6,910 bases of DNA, from assembly GCA_013329865.1 (NCBI GenBank), contig DUJJ01000015.1, positions 1-6,910 on the forward strand. The letters run 5' to 3'. The notes beneath the pieces were generated by a model. It made no database searches and was not told where the DNA came from. It saw only the letters and a list, made by a program, of their open reading frames with translations. Source of the DNA: Candidatus Poseidoniaceae archaeon (GTDB lineage Archaea; Thermoplasmatota; Poseidoniia; Poseidoniales; Poseidoniaceae). The position numbers and the translations under genes were made by a program. The stretch's first letter is position 1. Every line of letters starts with the position of its first letter. This document shows, piece after piece, positions 1-5,237 of the stretch.

Positions 1-521
1 ACCACTTCTAACTGCTCAGTATCTGTATCTTCAGTATCATTAATCCCATCGTTATCATCGTCTAAGTCTGCATTATCACCGATACCGTCGCCGTCATTAT
101 CGCGGTGCTCGGTGGAATCATACGGAAAAGCATCCTGTGTGTCGATGTAGCCATCGTTGTCATCGTCATTGTCAGCATTGTCTCCAATGCCGTCACTATC
201 ATGGTCATACTGTTCATCGGGATTGTAAGGGAATAAGTCAAATTGGTCATCAACACCATCATTATCATCATCCGGATCGGCATTGTCACCTAGGTTGTCT
301 CCGTCAAAATTTGCGTGCTCTGAGGCATCGAATGGATACGCATCATTATTATCAGCATAACCGTCATTATCATCGTCGGTGTCAGCGTTATCCCCCGTTC
401 CATCTGAATCAAAATCGTATTGTTCTGAGGCGTCTAGAGGGAAGGCATCATACATGTCATCGACGCCATCGTTGTCATCATCAGAATCGGTGTCATCTGC
501 TTCACCATCACCATCTGTGTC
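1..521 (-). repeat. Tandem 105-bp (35-residue) TSP3-type repeat array
   Basis: Five in-phase units lie at 521-417, 416-312, 311-207, 206-102 and 101-1; the last is cut by the window edge. Each unit encodes an acidic Ca2+-binding core with a conserved DDDNDG, followed in units 1-4 by a D[AL][FY]P segment and a negatively charged end. Units 1 and 3 share NDGVDD and end in EQY. Units 2 and 4 share NDGY and end in EH. The DNA therefore has a second-order period near 210 bases on top of the 105-base unit. Confidence 0.88.
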
Positions 522-860
522 TGTGGGTAGCGTTCCACCGTTGCCGTTGTTACCGTTGTTGCCAGATTCGGACCCATTGTCATCTTCGTCTTCATCGTCG
601 TCATCGTCATCATCATCGGCTTCTTCGCACTCACCCGGATAGTCCTCATCTGAAGGGTCGTCTTCCGCATCCCATTCGCACTGACTATCGGCGTTGCAGG
701 CTGCTTCAGTGGTGTAATTATCCTCACAGAAGTCGTCGTCTCGGGCTGAGGTTAGCATTGATTCAATATCATCCGAATCATCAAGCATTATACCTAGATT
801 TGAGACTGCAATAAGCAGCATCATTGTGGCAATTCCGGGTATAAACCTACGAAAACTCAT
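1..860 (-). CDS. Secreted acidic thrombospondin type 3 repeat protein (N-terminal part; runs off left edge)
   Basis: The reading frame is open from an ATG at 860 to the window edge, giving 286 complete codons and no stop. Residues 1-25 hold a basic start (RR at 4-5) followed by a hydrophobic run (about 8-25), consistent with a Sec signal peptide or N-terminal anchor. Residues 45-78 hold four cysteines spaced C-x9-C-x5-C-x16-C, probably a small disulfide module. An uninterrupted Asp run (82-89) inside a longer acidic stretch leads to a Gly/Asn-rich linker (96-109). From residue 114 there are tandem 35-residue repeats with the cores DxDGDG, GDNAD and DDDNDG, typical of thrombospondin type 3 Ca2+-binding repeats. 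Such proteins are extracellular and usually structural or adhesive. The C-terminal domain that would show the role is outside the window. Base composition is skewed by the many GAT/GAC codons. Confidence is high for the repeat class and low for function. Confidence 0.9.
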   Translation of the reverse strand, partial: MSFRRFIPGIATMMLLIAVSNLGIMLDDSDDIESMLTSARDDDFCEDNYTTEAACNADSQCEWDAEDDPSDEDYPGECEEADDDDDDDDEDEDDNGSESGNNGNNGNGGTLPTDTDGDGEADDTDSDDDNDGVDDMYDAFPLDASEQYDFDSDGTGDNADTDDDNDGYADNNDAYPFDASEHANFDGDNLGDNADPDDDNDGVDDQFDLFPYNPDEQYDHDSDGIGDNADNDDDNDGYIDTQDAFPYDSTEHRDNDGDGIGDNADLDDDNDGINDTEDTDTEQLEV

Positions 861-886
861 GGTATCGCAATTGCGCTAAACCATGC

Positions 887-897
887 TACTTTTAGTA
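887..897 (-). promoter_or_regulatory. Candidate TATA box for the repeat-protein gene
   Basis: On the minus strand the sequence reads TACTAAAAGTA, an AT-rich element 27-37 bases upstream of the ATG at 860. This is the spacing expected for an archaeal TATA box driving a leaderless or nearly leaderless transcript. There is no Shine-Dalgarno sequence in front of this start, which fits that reading. The element is itself a small palindrome (TACT-TTT-AGTA). It is a positional prediction only. Confidence 0.4.
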
Positions 898-904
898 ATT
901 ATGT

Positions 905-939
905 TTAGGCGTCCCGAAATATTATTAGGCGACCCTAAT
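905..939. promoter_or_regulatory. Paired operator-like boxes in a divergent intergenic region
   Basis: TTAGGCGTCCC (905-915) and TTAGGCGACCC (925-935) differ at one base and start exactly 20 bases apart, about two helical turns. The second box is part of a 16-base interrupted palindrome, ATTAGG-CGAC-CCTAAT (924-939). The first box lies just upstream of the minus-strand TATA candidate; the second lies between the plus-strand TATA candidate and the ATG at 953. This layout suits a dimeric regulator controlling both divergent genes. The TTAGG/CCTAA arms loosely recall operators of DtxR/IdeR-type metal regulators, but that resemblance is weak and no regulator gene is seen nearby. Confidence 0.45.
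918..927 (+). promoter_or_regulatory. Candidate TATA box for the double zinc-site protein gene
   Basis: An AT-rich stretch, AATATTATTA, is centred about 30 bases upstream of the ATG at 953. That is the usual archaeal distance if transcription starts at or next to the start codon. No Shine-Dalgarno motif precedes 953, so a leaderless mRNA is likely. The palindrome at 924-939 begins inside this element and extends toward the start, so a bound protein could block TBP/TFB or RNA polymerase. Confidence 0.4.
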
Positions 940-952
940 CTATCTAAAGACA

Positions 953-1252
953 ATGGCGGAATGCAGCGAATGTGAGAGCCACATTGAAACAAGCTGGTCC
1001 ACATGTCCGGCATGTGGCACCAGCGACGCTAGCATAACTACACCAAATCTATCGATTGTTAGTTTAGTGGAACAATCAGAATTTGTCGGATTCAGTAAGA
1101 ACAACAAGAAATCAAAAAAGAAATCAAAAAATAAACTTAAATCTGAATGTTGTCACAAGTATAAACGTCGGAATAAATCAGCATGTAAAAGCTGTCCACT
1201 TTTTGCCACAAGAGAGCCAGAGTATACAAGCGAGTTGTTGAATGAAATTTGA
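953..1252 (+). CDS. Small protein with N-terminal zinc ribbon and C-terminal CC...CxxC cluster
   Basis: This 99-residue protein has two cysteine groups. C4xxC7 and C18xxC21 form a four-Cys zinc ribbon. C66-C67 and C78xxC81 form a second cluster in the context CC-H-K-Y-K and CKSCP. The middle is low complexity and very Lys-rich (about residues 49-64). The whole protein is hydrophilic, with no signal peptide or membrane segment, so it is cytoplasmic. A compact CC-x-KY...CxxCP motif occurs in other small uncharacterised proteins, to my recollection; I cannot name a function. The Lys-rich linker would suit nucleic-acid contact, which is inference. The ATG at 953 is chosen because it lies about 30 bases after a TATA-like element and C4 follows at once. 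It is 16 bases upstream of the membrane protein gene and probably co-transcribed with it. The gene is very likely real because of the paired cysteines. Confidence 0.8.
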   Translation: MAECSECESHIETSWSTCPACGTSDASITTPNLSIVSLVEQSEFVGFSKNNKKSKKKSKNKLKSECCHKYKRRNKSACKSCPLFATREPEYTSELLNEI

Positions 1253-1268
1253 TCATGGTTGGGACTAA

Positions 1269-1919
1269 ATGGATGAAAAAACTGGTGGAAAAGATAGCAA
1301 TGAAGATGCTATTCGAGAAAATAATGCTCAAGCGCAATCTGCAACCCAATTTCAGGCATATTATCCGAGTACTAGCCAGCAACCTAAACTCAGCAACCAA
1401 CTGACGAACATACGTAATCATCCGCTTACTAAACAAACCACAGAATTTTTCAAGCAAAGAAATGTCTTATATGCTACAGCTGTGATTTTGCTGCTCTTGG
1501 GTGGTGTTGCATTGATGTTTATGATTCCACAATCAACAGAGCCAATTGAGGGGACTTGGATAAAATCTGATGGCCAAGCATTTGAATTCGATGGTGATAA
1601 TGGTTTCAACAACCAAATTTATCCCGGCTCTAGTTATACCTTCGATGGCAGTAGCCTAGTTATGACATCAACCGTTCAGGTAATAGATAATGGACAGCTG
1701 GTTAGTAAACTGATAATTCAATCAGTTGATGTTACATTCACCGGTGATGAAAATGCTATGTGGTGGGTTTGGGCTTCGGTAACAGTTGACAATGAGCAGC
1801 AGGAACTTGATGAGTCACCTTGCTCGTTATTGATCAGAACAAGTACCGCAAAAAACACTTATGAGTTCGGTCTTAATGCACCTGACTACCAATCGGAAAA
1901 GCCGTTGTTGTGTCAGTAA
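1269..1919 (+). CDS. Single-pass membrane protein with extracytoplasmic beta-rich domain, function unknown
   Basis: This 216-residue protein starts with a hydrophilic, Gln/Asn/Ser-rich segment (1-65). One strongly hydrophobic helix follows (about 66-86, VLYATAVILLLLGGVALMF). The C-terminal domain (about 92-216) has alternating polar and hydrophobic stretches typical of beta strands and a WW-V-W cluster near 165-168. With K64 and R65 just before the helix, the N-terminus is probably cytoplasmic and the C-terminal domain outside. The opening IEGTW...DGQAFEFDGDNGF (93-113) resembles the 'GTW...F...G' start of small lipocalin-like domains, but I cannot assign a family. C185 and C215 could form a disulfide outside the cell. 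It begins 16 bases after the zinc-site gene, and its last 7 bases overlap the 3' end of the opposite-strand glycosylase gene. No clear ribosome binding site is visible. Confidence 0.78.
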   Translation: MDEKTGGKDSNEDAIRENNAQAQSATQFQAYYPSTSQQPKLSNQLTNIRNHPLTKQTTEFFKQRNVLYATAVILLLLGGVALMFMIPQSTEPIEGTWIKSDGQAFEFDGDNGFNNQIYPGSSYTFDGSSLVMTSTVQVIDNGQLVSKLIIQSVDVTFTGDENAMWWVWASVTVDNEQQELDESPCSLLIRTSTAKNTYEFGLNAPDYQSEKPLLCQ

Positions 1920-2524
1920 CCTACCGGCACAGGGTCAATCATCCGCCAAAGATACCATGATGCTGCCGTACGGTACGGCGACCATCTTTCTGCAATCTTT
2001 TCTATAGATTCTTTGTCCATTACATCAGGAACCAGAATTTTGACCGCTTTGACCAAACCTATATCGCCAATACTGAATACATCAGGGCGCATGAATGAAA
2101 ACATCAACATCATTTCAGCTGTCCACGGGCCGATACCGCGAAATTTGACTAAATGGCGTTTTATTTCCTCGTCACTCATATTGTTCCAATCTTGATTGAG
2201 TAACTCTTCTGAATTTTCTGCTAACCCATAAATGTAACTTGCCTTGGGTCTAGTCAACCCACAGGCAGCTAATTCTGCTTCGGTAAATTTCAATACATTT
2301 TCCGGGGATGCTATGCCAAGCAGTGCGAGTAATCTCCCCCATATTGCATCTGAGGCAATAACCGAAATTTGTTGGCCAACAATGGATCGAATCGTCGTCT
2401 CAAATAGCTTACCCTTCCCTTCAAGGGATCCGTCTGGGTATTTCGTTACCACTTCTCCAAGTAACTCATCCTGTTTTAGGAACTTGACAGCATCATCCCA
2501 CCACTCGGGCTTACCTTTTTCCAT
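1913..2524 (-). CDS. DNA-3-methyladenine glycosylase II (AlkA/MAG-type HhH-GPD)
   Basis: This 203-residue enzyme belongs to the helix-hairpin-helix-GPD superfamily. Such enzymes excise alkylated bases such as 3-methyladenine from DNA to start base excision repair. Seen directly are the family motif IVGQQIS (48-54), the hairpin and Gly/Pro-rich segment FRGIGPWTAEMML (128-140), the presumed catalytic Asp154 in SIGDIGL, and the C-terminal WSPYRTAASWYLWR helix (181-194). There is no 4Fe-4S Cys cluster, which argues against an EndoIII/MutY type. It is shorter than E. coli AlkA (about 282 residues) because the N-terminal TBP-like domain is missing, as in the compact yeast/archaeal MAG-type enzymes. 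I choose the ATG at 2524. A GTG at 2566 would add 14 residues without family similarity and would overlap the divergent gene. It overlaps the neighbouring membrane protein gene by 7 bases tail to tail. Confidence 0.92.
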   Translation of the reverse strand: MEKGKPEWWDDAVKFLKQDELLGEVVTKYPDGSLEGKGKLFETTIRSIVGQQISVIASDAIWGRLLALLGIASPENVLKFTEAELAACGLTRPKASYIYGLAENSEELLNQDWNNMSDEEIKRHLVKFRGIGPWTAEMMLMFSFMRPDVFSIGDIGLVKAVKILVPDVMDKESIEKIAERWSPYRTAASWYLWRMIDPVPVGY

Positions 2525-2574
2525 GGTAATCAAACATCCGCTTAGGTTTTGACCTCTTGCATGCACCCACGAAT
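2525..2574. promoter_or_regulatory. 50-bp divergent intergenic region between glycosylase and HD-domain genes
   Basis: Both promoters must fit in or around these 50 bases. A possible minus-strand TATA element (GCATATTC, 2571-2578) overlaps the start codon of the HD gene. The plus strand offers only a weak AT-rich stretch near 2527-2534. A small inverted repeat, AGGT-TTTG-ACCT, lies at 2544-2555. None of this is strong, but expression of the two genes can hardly be independent at this spacing. Confidence 0.3.
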
Positions 2575-3048
2575 ATGCGAGATGAGTTAAGCGAAATGCT
2601 GAAATTGAAAAATTTGCCGAGAACAGGATGGGTTAGGTCTGGCGTGAATAACCCTGAATCGGTTGCCGCCCATTCATGGGGTATGGCTATCCTAGCATTG
2701 CGTTTAGCACCTAAGGAACTAGACCTCGTGAAAATCTTGACCATGTGCATAGTTCATGACTTACCTGAGGTCAAGATTGGCGACTTGACACCTCATGATG
2801 ATACAAGTCAAAAATCTCAATTGGAACATGCTGCCATGTCGGAAATTGCTCCTGAATGGTTAGGCATCCTAACGGATTATGATTCAGGTGCCAGCCCTGA
2901 AGCGCGATTTGTGAAGCAGATTGACAAACTTGACATGGGTTTGCAAGCGATGCTATATCAATCACAGCAAGGTATTGACCTCAGTGAGTTCGTAATTAGT
3001 GCCAGGTCGAAAATATCCGATGGATACCTAGGAGATATTTTGTCTTGA
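2575..3048 (+). CDS. HD-domain phosphohydrolase, HDDC2/YfbR-like (5'-deoxynucleotidase type)
   Basis: This 157-residue protein matches the HD_3/HDDC2-YfbR family. These metal-dependent enzymes dephosphorylate (deoxy)nucleoside 5'-monophosphates in nucleotide-pool metabolism. The diagnostic segment LPRTGWVRSGV (14-24) is followed by PESVAAHSWGMA with metal ligand H33, then the HD pair H61-D62 in HDLPE, E65, GDLTPHD (69-75), and FVKQIDKLDMGLQA (112-125), where D117 is the likely last metal ligand. The length is close to that of human HDDC2-type domains. The ATG at 2575 is preferred. An in-frame TTG at 2557 would add only six residues before the conserved region. The divergent neighbour is a DNA glycosylase, giving a DNA-repair/nucleotide-pool pair. 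Substrate range cannot be read from the sequence. Confidence 0.9.
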   Translation: MRDELSEMLKLKNLPRTGWVRSGVNNPESVAAHSWGMAILALRLAPKELDLVKILTMCIVHDLPEVKIGDLTPHDDTSQKSQLEHAAMSEIAPEWLGILTDYDSGASPEARFVKQIDKLDMGLQAMLYQSQQGIDLSEFVISARSKISDGYLGDILS

Positions 3049-3094
3049 TTCATCCGACAAGAAAAAAAACTAGGGCGTGTCCCACTGACTACCC

Positions 3095-3170
3095 AGCCCG
3101 ATAGTGTAGGGGTCCATCATGGTGGGTTTTGGTCCCGCCGACGTCGGTTCAAATCCGACTCGGGCTACCA
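3095..3170 (+). tRNA. tRNA-Gln(TTG): tRNA-Gln (anticodon TTG)
   Basis: A complete cloverleaf can be folded. The acceptor stem AGCCCGA/TCGGGCT has seven pairs, followed by discriminator A and an encoded CCA (3168-3170). The D-arm begins GTGTAGGGG. The anticodon stem GTGGG/CCCGC encloses the loop TTTTGGT, with anticodon TTG at 3129-3131. The variable loop is four bases, and the T-arm GTCGG/CCGAC carries the loop TTCAAAT. There is no intron. The anticodon UUG reads CAA, and CAG by wobble. Many archaea load this tRNA with Glu first and then amidate it with GatDE; those genes are not in this window. An A-rich run (3062-3069) sits about 26-33 bases upstream, near where an archaeal TATA box would be. 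Confidence 0.96.
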
Positions 3171-3249
3171 CTTATGTTGCAAATCTGGCGATTGCAACCG
3201 TCAATGCGCATATTCAATAGGCGGTTACGCTTCGGGTAACTGAAAGGTT
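3171..3249 (+). promoter_or_regulatory. Leader and promoter of the hydroxyacyl-CoA dehydrogenase cluster, with a UUCG hairpin
   Basis: A TATA-like element, CATATTCAAT (3209-3218), lies 32-41 bases upstream of the ATG at 3250. Downstream of it, 3222-3242 can fold into a hairpin: C-G, G-U, then GTTAC (3224-3228) with GTAAC (3236-3240). One bulged G follows, then C3230-G3235 closing a UUCG tetraloop. AAGG at 3244-3247 is a weak ribosome binding site. Its spacing suits the second ATG (3253) better than the first. The hairpin could be an operator, a leader structure, or a fold downstream of the tRNA; no T-run follows it, so a terminator is unlikely. Confidence 0.4.
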
Positions 3250-4092
3250 ATGATGAAGATAGCAGTTATTGGTGCAGGACAAATGGGTAATGGAATTGCT
3301 CAGGTTGCTGCGAGTGCCGGATATGAAGTGTTGATGGTTGATATCAAGCAGGAGTATGTCGAAAAAGGAATCAATACGATAAAGAAATCCCTGGGCAAAC
3401 TTGTCGCAAAAGAGCGAATTAGCCAAAGTGATGCCGATTCAGCGATTGCTCGAATCAAGTTATCCACTGAGCGAAATGATTGTCATGATGTCGATTTAGT
3501 TGTTGAGGCAGTGCCTGAGATATTAGAACTTAAAATCGAGATTTTTGCCGAACTGGACAAAATTTGCAAAGCTGATTGTATTCTAGCATCAAATACCTCG
3601 TCTATTTCAATTTCAACCATTGCCGAAGCTACTAGCCGGCCAGACAAGGTAATTGGTATGCATTTCATGAACCCCGTGCCCATAATGAAACTGGTAGAGA
3701 TAATCAACGGTAGTCAAACCAGCAATGAAACTAATTCGATTGTCGTTAGTGCCGCAGAGCAAATGGGAAAAACGGCCCTATCATGCAATGATTCTCCGGG
3801 ATTTATCTCCAATCGGATTTTGTGCCCTATGTTAAATGAAGCAATATTGGCACTGCAAGAGGGCGTGGCTGAGCCTGAGGCAATTGACGGCATAATGAAG
3901 TTGGGGATGAATCACCCAATCGGTCCGCTTGCTCTATCTGATTTGATCGGCTTGGATACCGTCCTGCACATTATGAATGTGCTACATGAAGGACTAAATG
4001 ATGACAAGTACGCTCCCGCAGAACTGTTGAAAACAATGGTCGTTGAAGGTAAACTTGGTAGAAAGTCTGGCGAAGGTTTCTACAAGTATTAA
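3250..4092 (+). CDS. hbd: 3-hydroxybutyryl-CoA dehydrogenase (short-chain 3-hydroxyacyl-CoA dehydrogenase)
   Basis: This 280-residue, stand-alone NAD-dependent 3-hydroxyacyl-CoA dehydrogenase interconverts 3-hydroxyacyl-CoA and 3-oxoacyl-CoA in beta-oxidation or butanoate metabolism, in the cytoplasm. The N-terminal Rossmann fold shows GAGQMG (8-13) and the ribose-binding acidic residue D31. The active-site set S117 (in SNTSS), H138 (GMHFMNP), E150 (KLVEII) and N188 (FISNR) has the spacing of the human enzyme (S137, H158, E170, N208). The C-terminal dimerisation domain contains [24 protein letters not shown] and the terminal [11 protein letters not shown]. The length equals the Hbd/PaaH family norm; there is no fused hydratase domain, unlike FadB/FadJ. 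ATG codons at 3250 and 3253 are both usable. It heads a tight cluster with the DUF2237 and SDR genes. Chain-length preference is not determined. Confidence 0.96.
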   Translation: MMKIAVIGAGQMGNGIAQVAASAGYEVLMVDIKQEYVEKGINTIKKSLGKLVAKERISQSDADSAIARIKLSTERNDCHDVDLVVEAVPEILELKIEIFAELDKICKADCILASNTSSISISTIAEATSRPDKVIGMHFMNPVPIMKLVEIINGSQTSNETNSIVVSAAEQMGKTALSCNDSPGFISNRILCPMLNEAILALQEGVAEPEAIDGIMKLGMNHPIGPLALSDLIGLDTVLHIMNVLHEGLNDDKYAPAELLKTMVVEGKLGRKSGEGFYKY

Positions 4093-4103
4093 TGTAAGTT
4101 CAT

Positions 4104-4111
4104 AAGGAGGG
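4104..4111 (+). promoter_or_regulatory. Strong Shine-Dalgarno site before the DUF2237 gene
   Basis: AAGGAGGG ends six bases before the ATG at 4118 and matches the anti-Shine-Dalgarno end of 16S rRNA almost perfectly. It fixes the start of the DUF2237 gene. It also suggests that internal cistrons in this genome use Shine-Dalgarno pairing while first genes are leaderless. It is the only site of this strength in the window. Confidence 0.8.
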
Positions 4112-4117
4112 TCAATC

Positions 4118-4480
4118 ATGAATCCAAGCGTCAACGTTCTTGGGAAAGCACTACAAGAATGTTCGATGGATCCACTGACTGGTTGGTATCGGGATGGTTG
4201 CTGTAATACCGACAGTAACGACCGCGGCATGCATGTTGTTTGCTCGATCGTGACGAAAGAATTTCTTGAGTTTGCGAGGTCTAAAGGCAATGATTTGATA
4301 ACTCCTGCCCCTCATTTCAACTTCCCTGGATTGAAACCTGGTGATAGGTGGTGTATCTGTGCGAGAACCTGGCTTGATGCGGCTAACAATGGCGTTGCAT
4401 GCCCGGTAAATCTAGAAGCGACTCATGAAGAGGCATTACAAATCATTACGTTAGAATTGCTCGAAATGTATGCAGAGTAG
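4118..4480 (+). CDS. DUF2237 family protein
   Basis: This 120-residue protein matches the DUF2237 family (COG3651 type) over its full length. These proteins are conserved across bacteria, some archaea and plants, and have no established function. Family landmarks seen are NVLGKALQECSMDPLTGWYRDGCC (6-29), a His-x-x-Cys in GMHVVCS (37-43), FLEFARSKGNDLITPAPHFNFPGLKPGDRWC (49-79), CARTWLDAA (81-89) and ATHEEALQIITLELL (101-115). Conserved cysteines (C15, C28, C42, C79, C81) and H39 could bind a metal or act in catalysis; this is inference. It lies 25 bases after hbd, with its own strong ribosome binding site, and 7 bases before the SDR gene. The operon position suggests a link to acyl-CoA or carbonyl metabolism, but only by association. 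Confidence 0.93.
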   Translation: MNPSVNVLGKALQECSMDPLTGWYRDGCCNTDSNDRGMHVVCSIVTKEFLEFARSKGNDLITPAPHFNFPGLKPGDRWCICARTWLDAANNGVACPVNLEATHEEALQIITLELLEMYAE

Positions 4481-4487
4481 TGGTCGA

Positions 4488-5237
4488 ATGACCGAACACC
4501 TAGTATTTGTGGTCACTGGTGCCTCCAAAGGCTTGGGTAGGTCTATATGTGAATTATTAGCGACCAAAGGATACACAATTATTGGTCTAGCTAGGGAATC
4601 TGTGGAGTTAACTGAACTAGACAATTATCTAAAGTCCCACAATAGCTCATCATGTGCAATCGTGTGCGATTTATCACAACCAAAGCAAATCAATAAAGTC
4701 GCAGATGAGATTGTTATTCAATATCCGTCAATAAATGGAATAATTCACAATGCTGGAATCATTGGTCCTGTTGGAAACATTTTCACAGTCGATGAATCAA
4801 AGTGGAATGAAACCTTGGTAGTAAATCTTGTATCAGTCCAACAATTGACCAGGATACTCTATCCGGCAATGGTCAATGCTGGTCGATGCAGAGTCACTAC
4901 CATATCCAGTGGTGCAGCGGTGAATTCACTCGAGTCGTGGTCAGCATATTGTACATCAAAGGCCGGGCTTGATATGTGGACTCGATGTCTTGCGGATGAA
5001 GGTAAGAGAGACGGCATAAGTGCAGTGTCAATAGCACCAGGAATAGTTGATACCGACATGCAAGCCACCATAAGGTCTGCCGACAAAGCAGATTTTCCAA
5101 TGGTCGATAGGTTCATTCAGTTCCACAAAGATGGTGATTTAGTTGCTCCAGAAAAAGTTGCCAATACCTTGTTAGAAATCATGGTGAGTCATTCCATGGA
5201 ACAATCCGGCAACAGATTTGACGTTCGTGATTTATGA
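4488..5237 (+). CDS. Short-chain dehydrogenase/reductase, sepiapterin/benzil reductase-like
   Basis: This 249-residue classical SDR oxidoreductase has a Rossmann-fold TGASKGLG (10-17), NAG (88-90), structural N113, and the catalytic set S141, Y154 and K158 in SSGAAVNSLESWSAYCTSKAG. The WSAYCTSKAGLDMWTR stretch and the C-terminal half resemble the sepiapterin reductase/benzil reductase (YueD) subgroup, which is NADPH-dependent and reduces carbonyls. No acidic residue clearly sits at the end of beta-2 (GLARESVE, 33-40); the Arg there fits NADPH. The ATG at 4488 is preferred because the Rossmann fold follows directly. An ATG at 4470 would add six residues and overlap the DUF2237 gene. It is probably the last gene of the hbd cluster, as an inverted repeat covers its stop codon. 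The substrate is unknown. Confidence 0.93.
   Translation: MTEHLVFVVTGASKGLGRSICELLATKGYTIIGLARESVELTELDNYLKSHNSSSCAIVCDLSQPKQINKVADEIVIQYPSINGIIHNAGIIGPVGNIFTVDESKWNETLVVNLVSVQQLTRILYPAMVNAGRCRVTTISSGAAVNSLESWSAYCTSKAGLDMWTRCLADEGKRDGISAVSIAPGIVDTDMQATIRSADKADFPMVDRFIQFHKDGDLVAPEKVANTLLEIMVSHSMEQSGNRFDVRDL

Noticed and set aside
1..521. 105-base periodicity as a possible CRISPR array
   Set aside because: The repeated units are continuous coding sequence with no unique spacers, and the period is a whole number of codons encoding TSP3 repeats.
137..814. Long plus-strand open frame encoding a His/Arg/Cys-rich protein, and a second Ser-rich frame at 379-642
   Set aside because: Both are opposite-strand shadows of the Asp/Asn/Gly-rich repeat gene (GAT/GAC codons read as ATC/GTC, TCA and CAT in other frames). 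Their composition is that of a repeat complement, and the minus frame has the signal peptide and Ca2+ motifs.
2541..2555. TTAGG-containing inverted repeat upstream of the HD gene as a third copy of the boxes at 905-939
   Set aside because: Only TTAGG and part of the opposite arm match; the core CG(A/T)CCC is absent, so the similarity is within chance.
3071..3083. TAGGGCGTGTCCC upstream of the tRNA as a copy of the TTAGGCGTCCC box
   Set aside because: It needs a two-base insertion to align with the box, and its GC-rich core sits in normal tRNA upstream sequence.
3095..3249. tRNA-Gln 3' end as an attachment site for an integrated element
   Set aside because: I found no second copy of the tRNA 3' end in the window and no integrase or phage-like gene beside it; the flanking genes are housekeeping.
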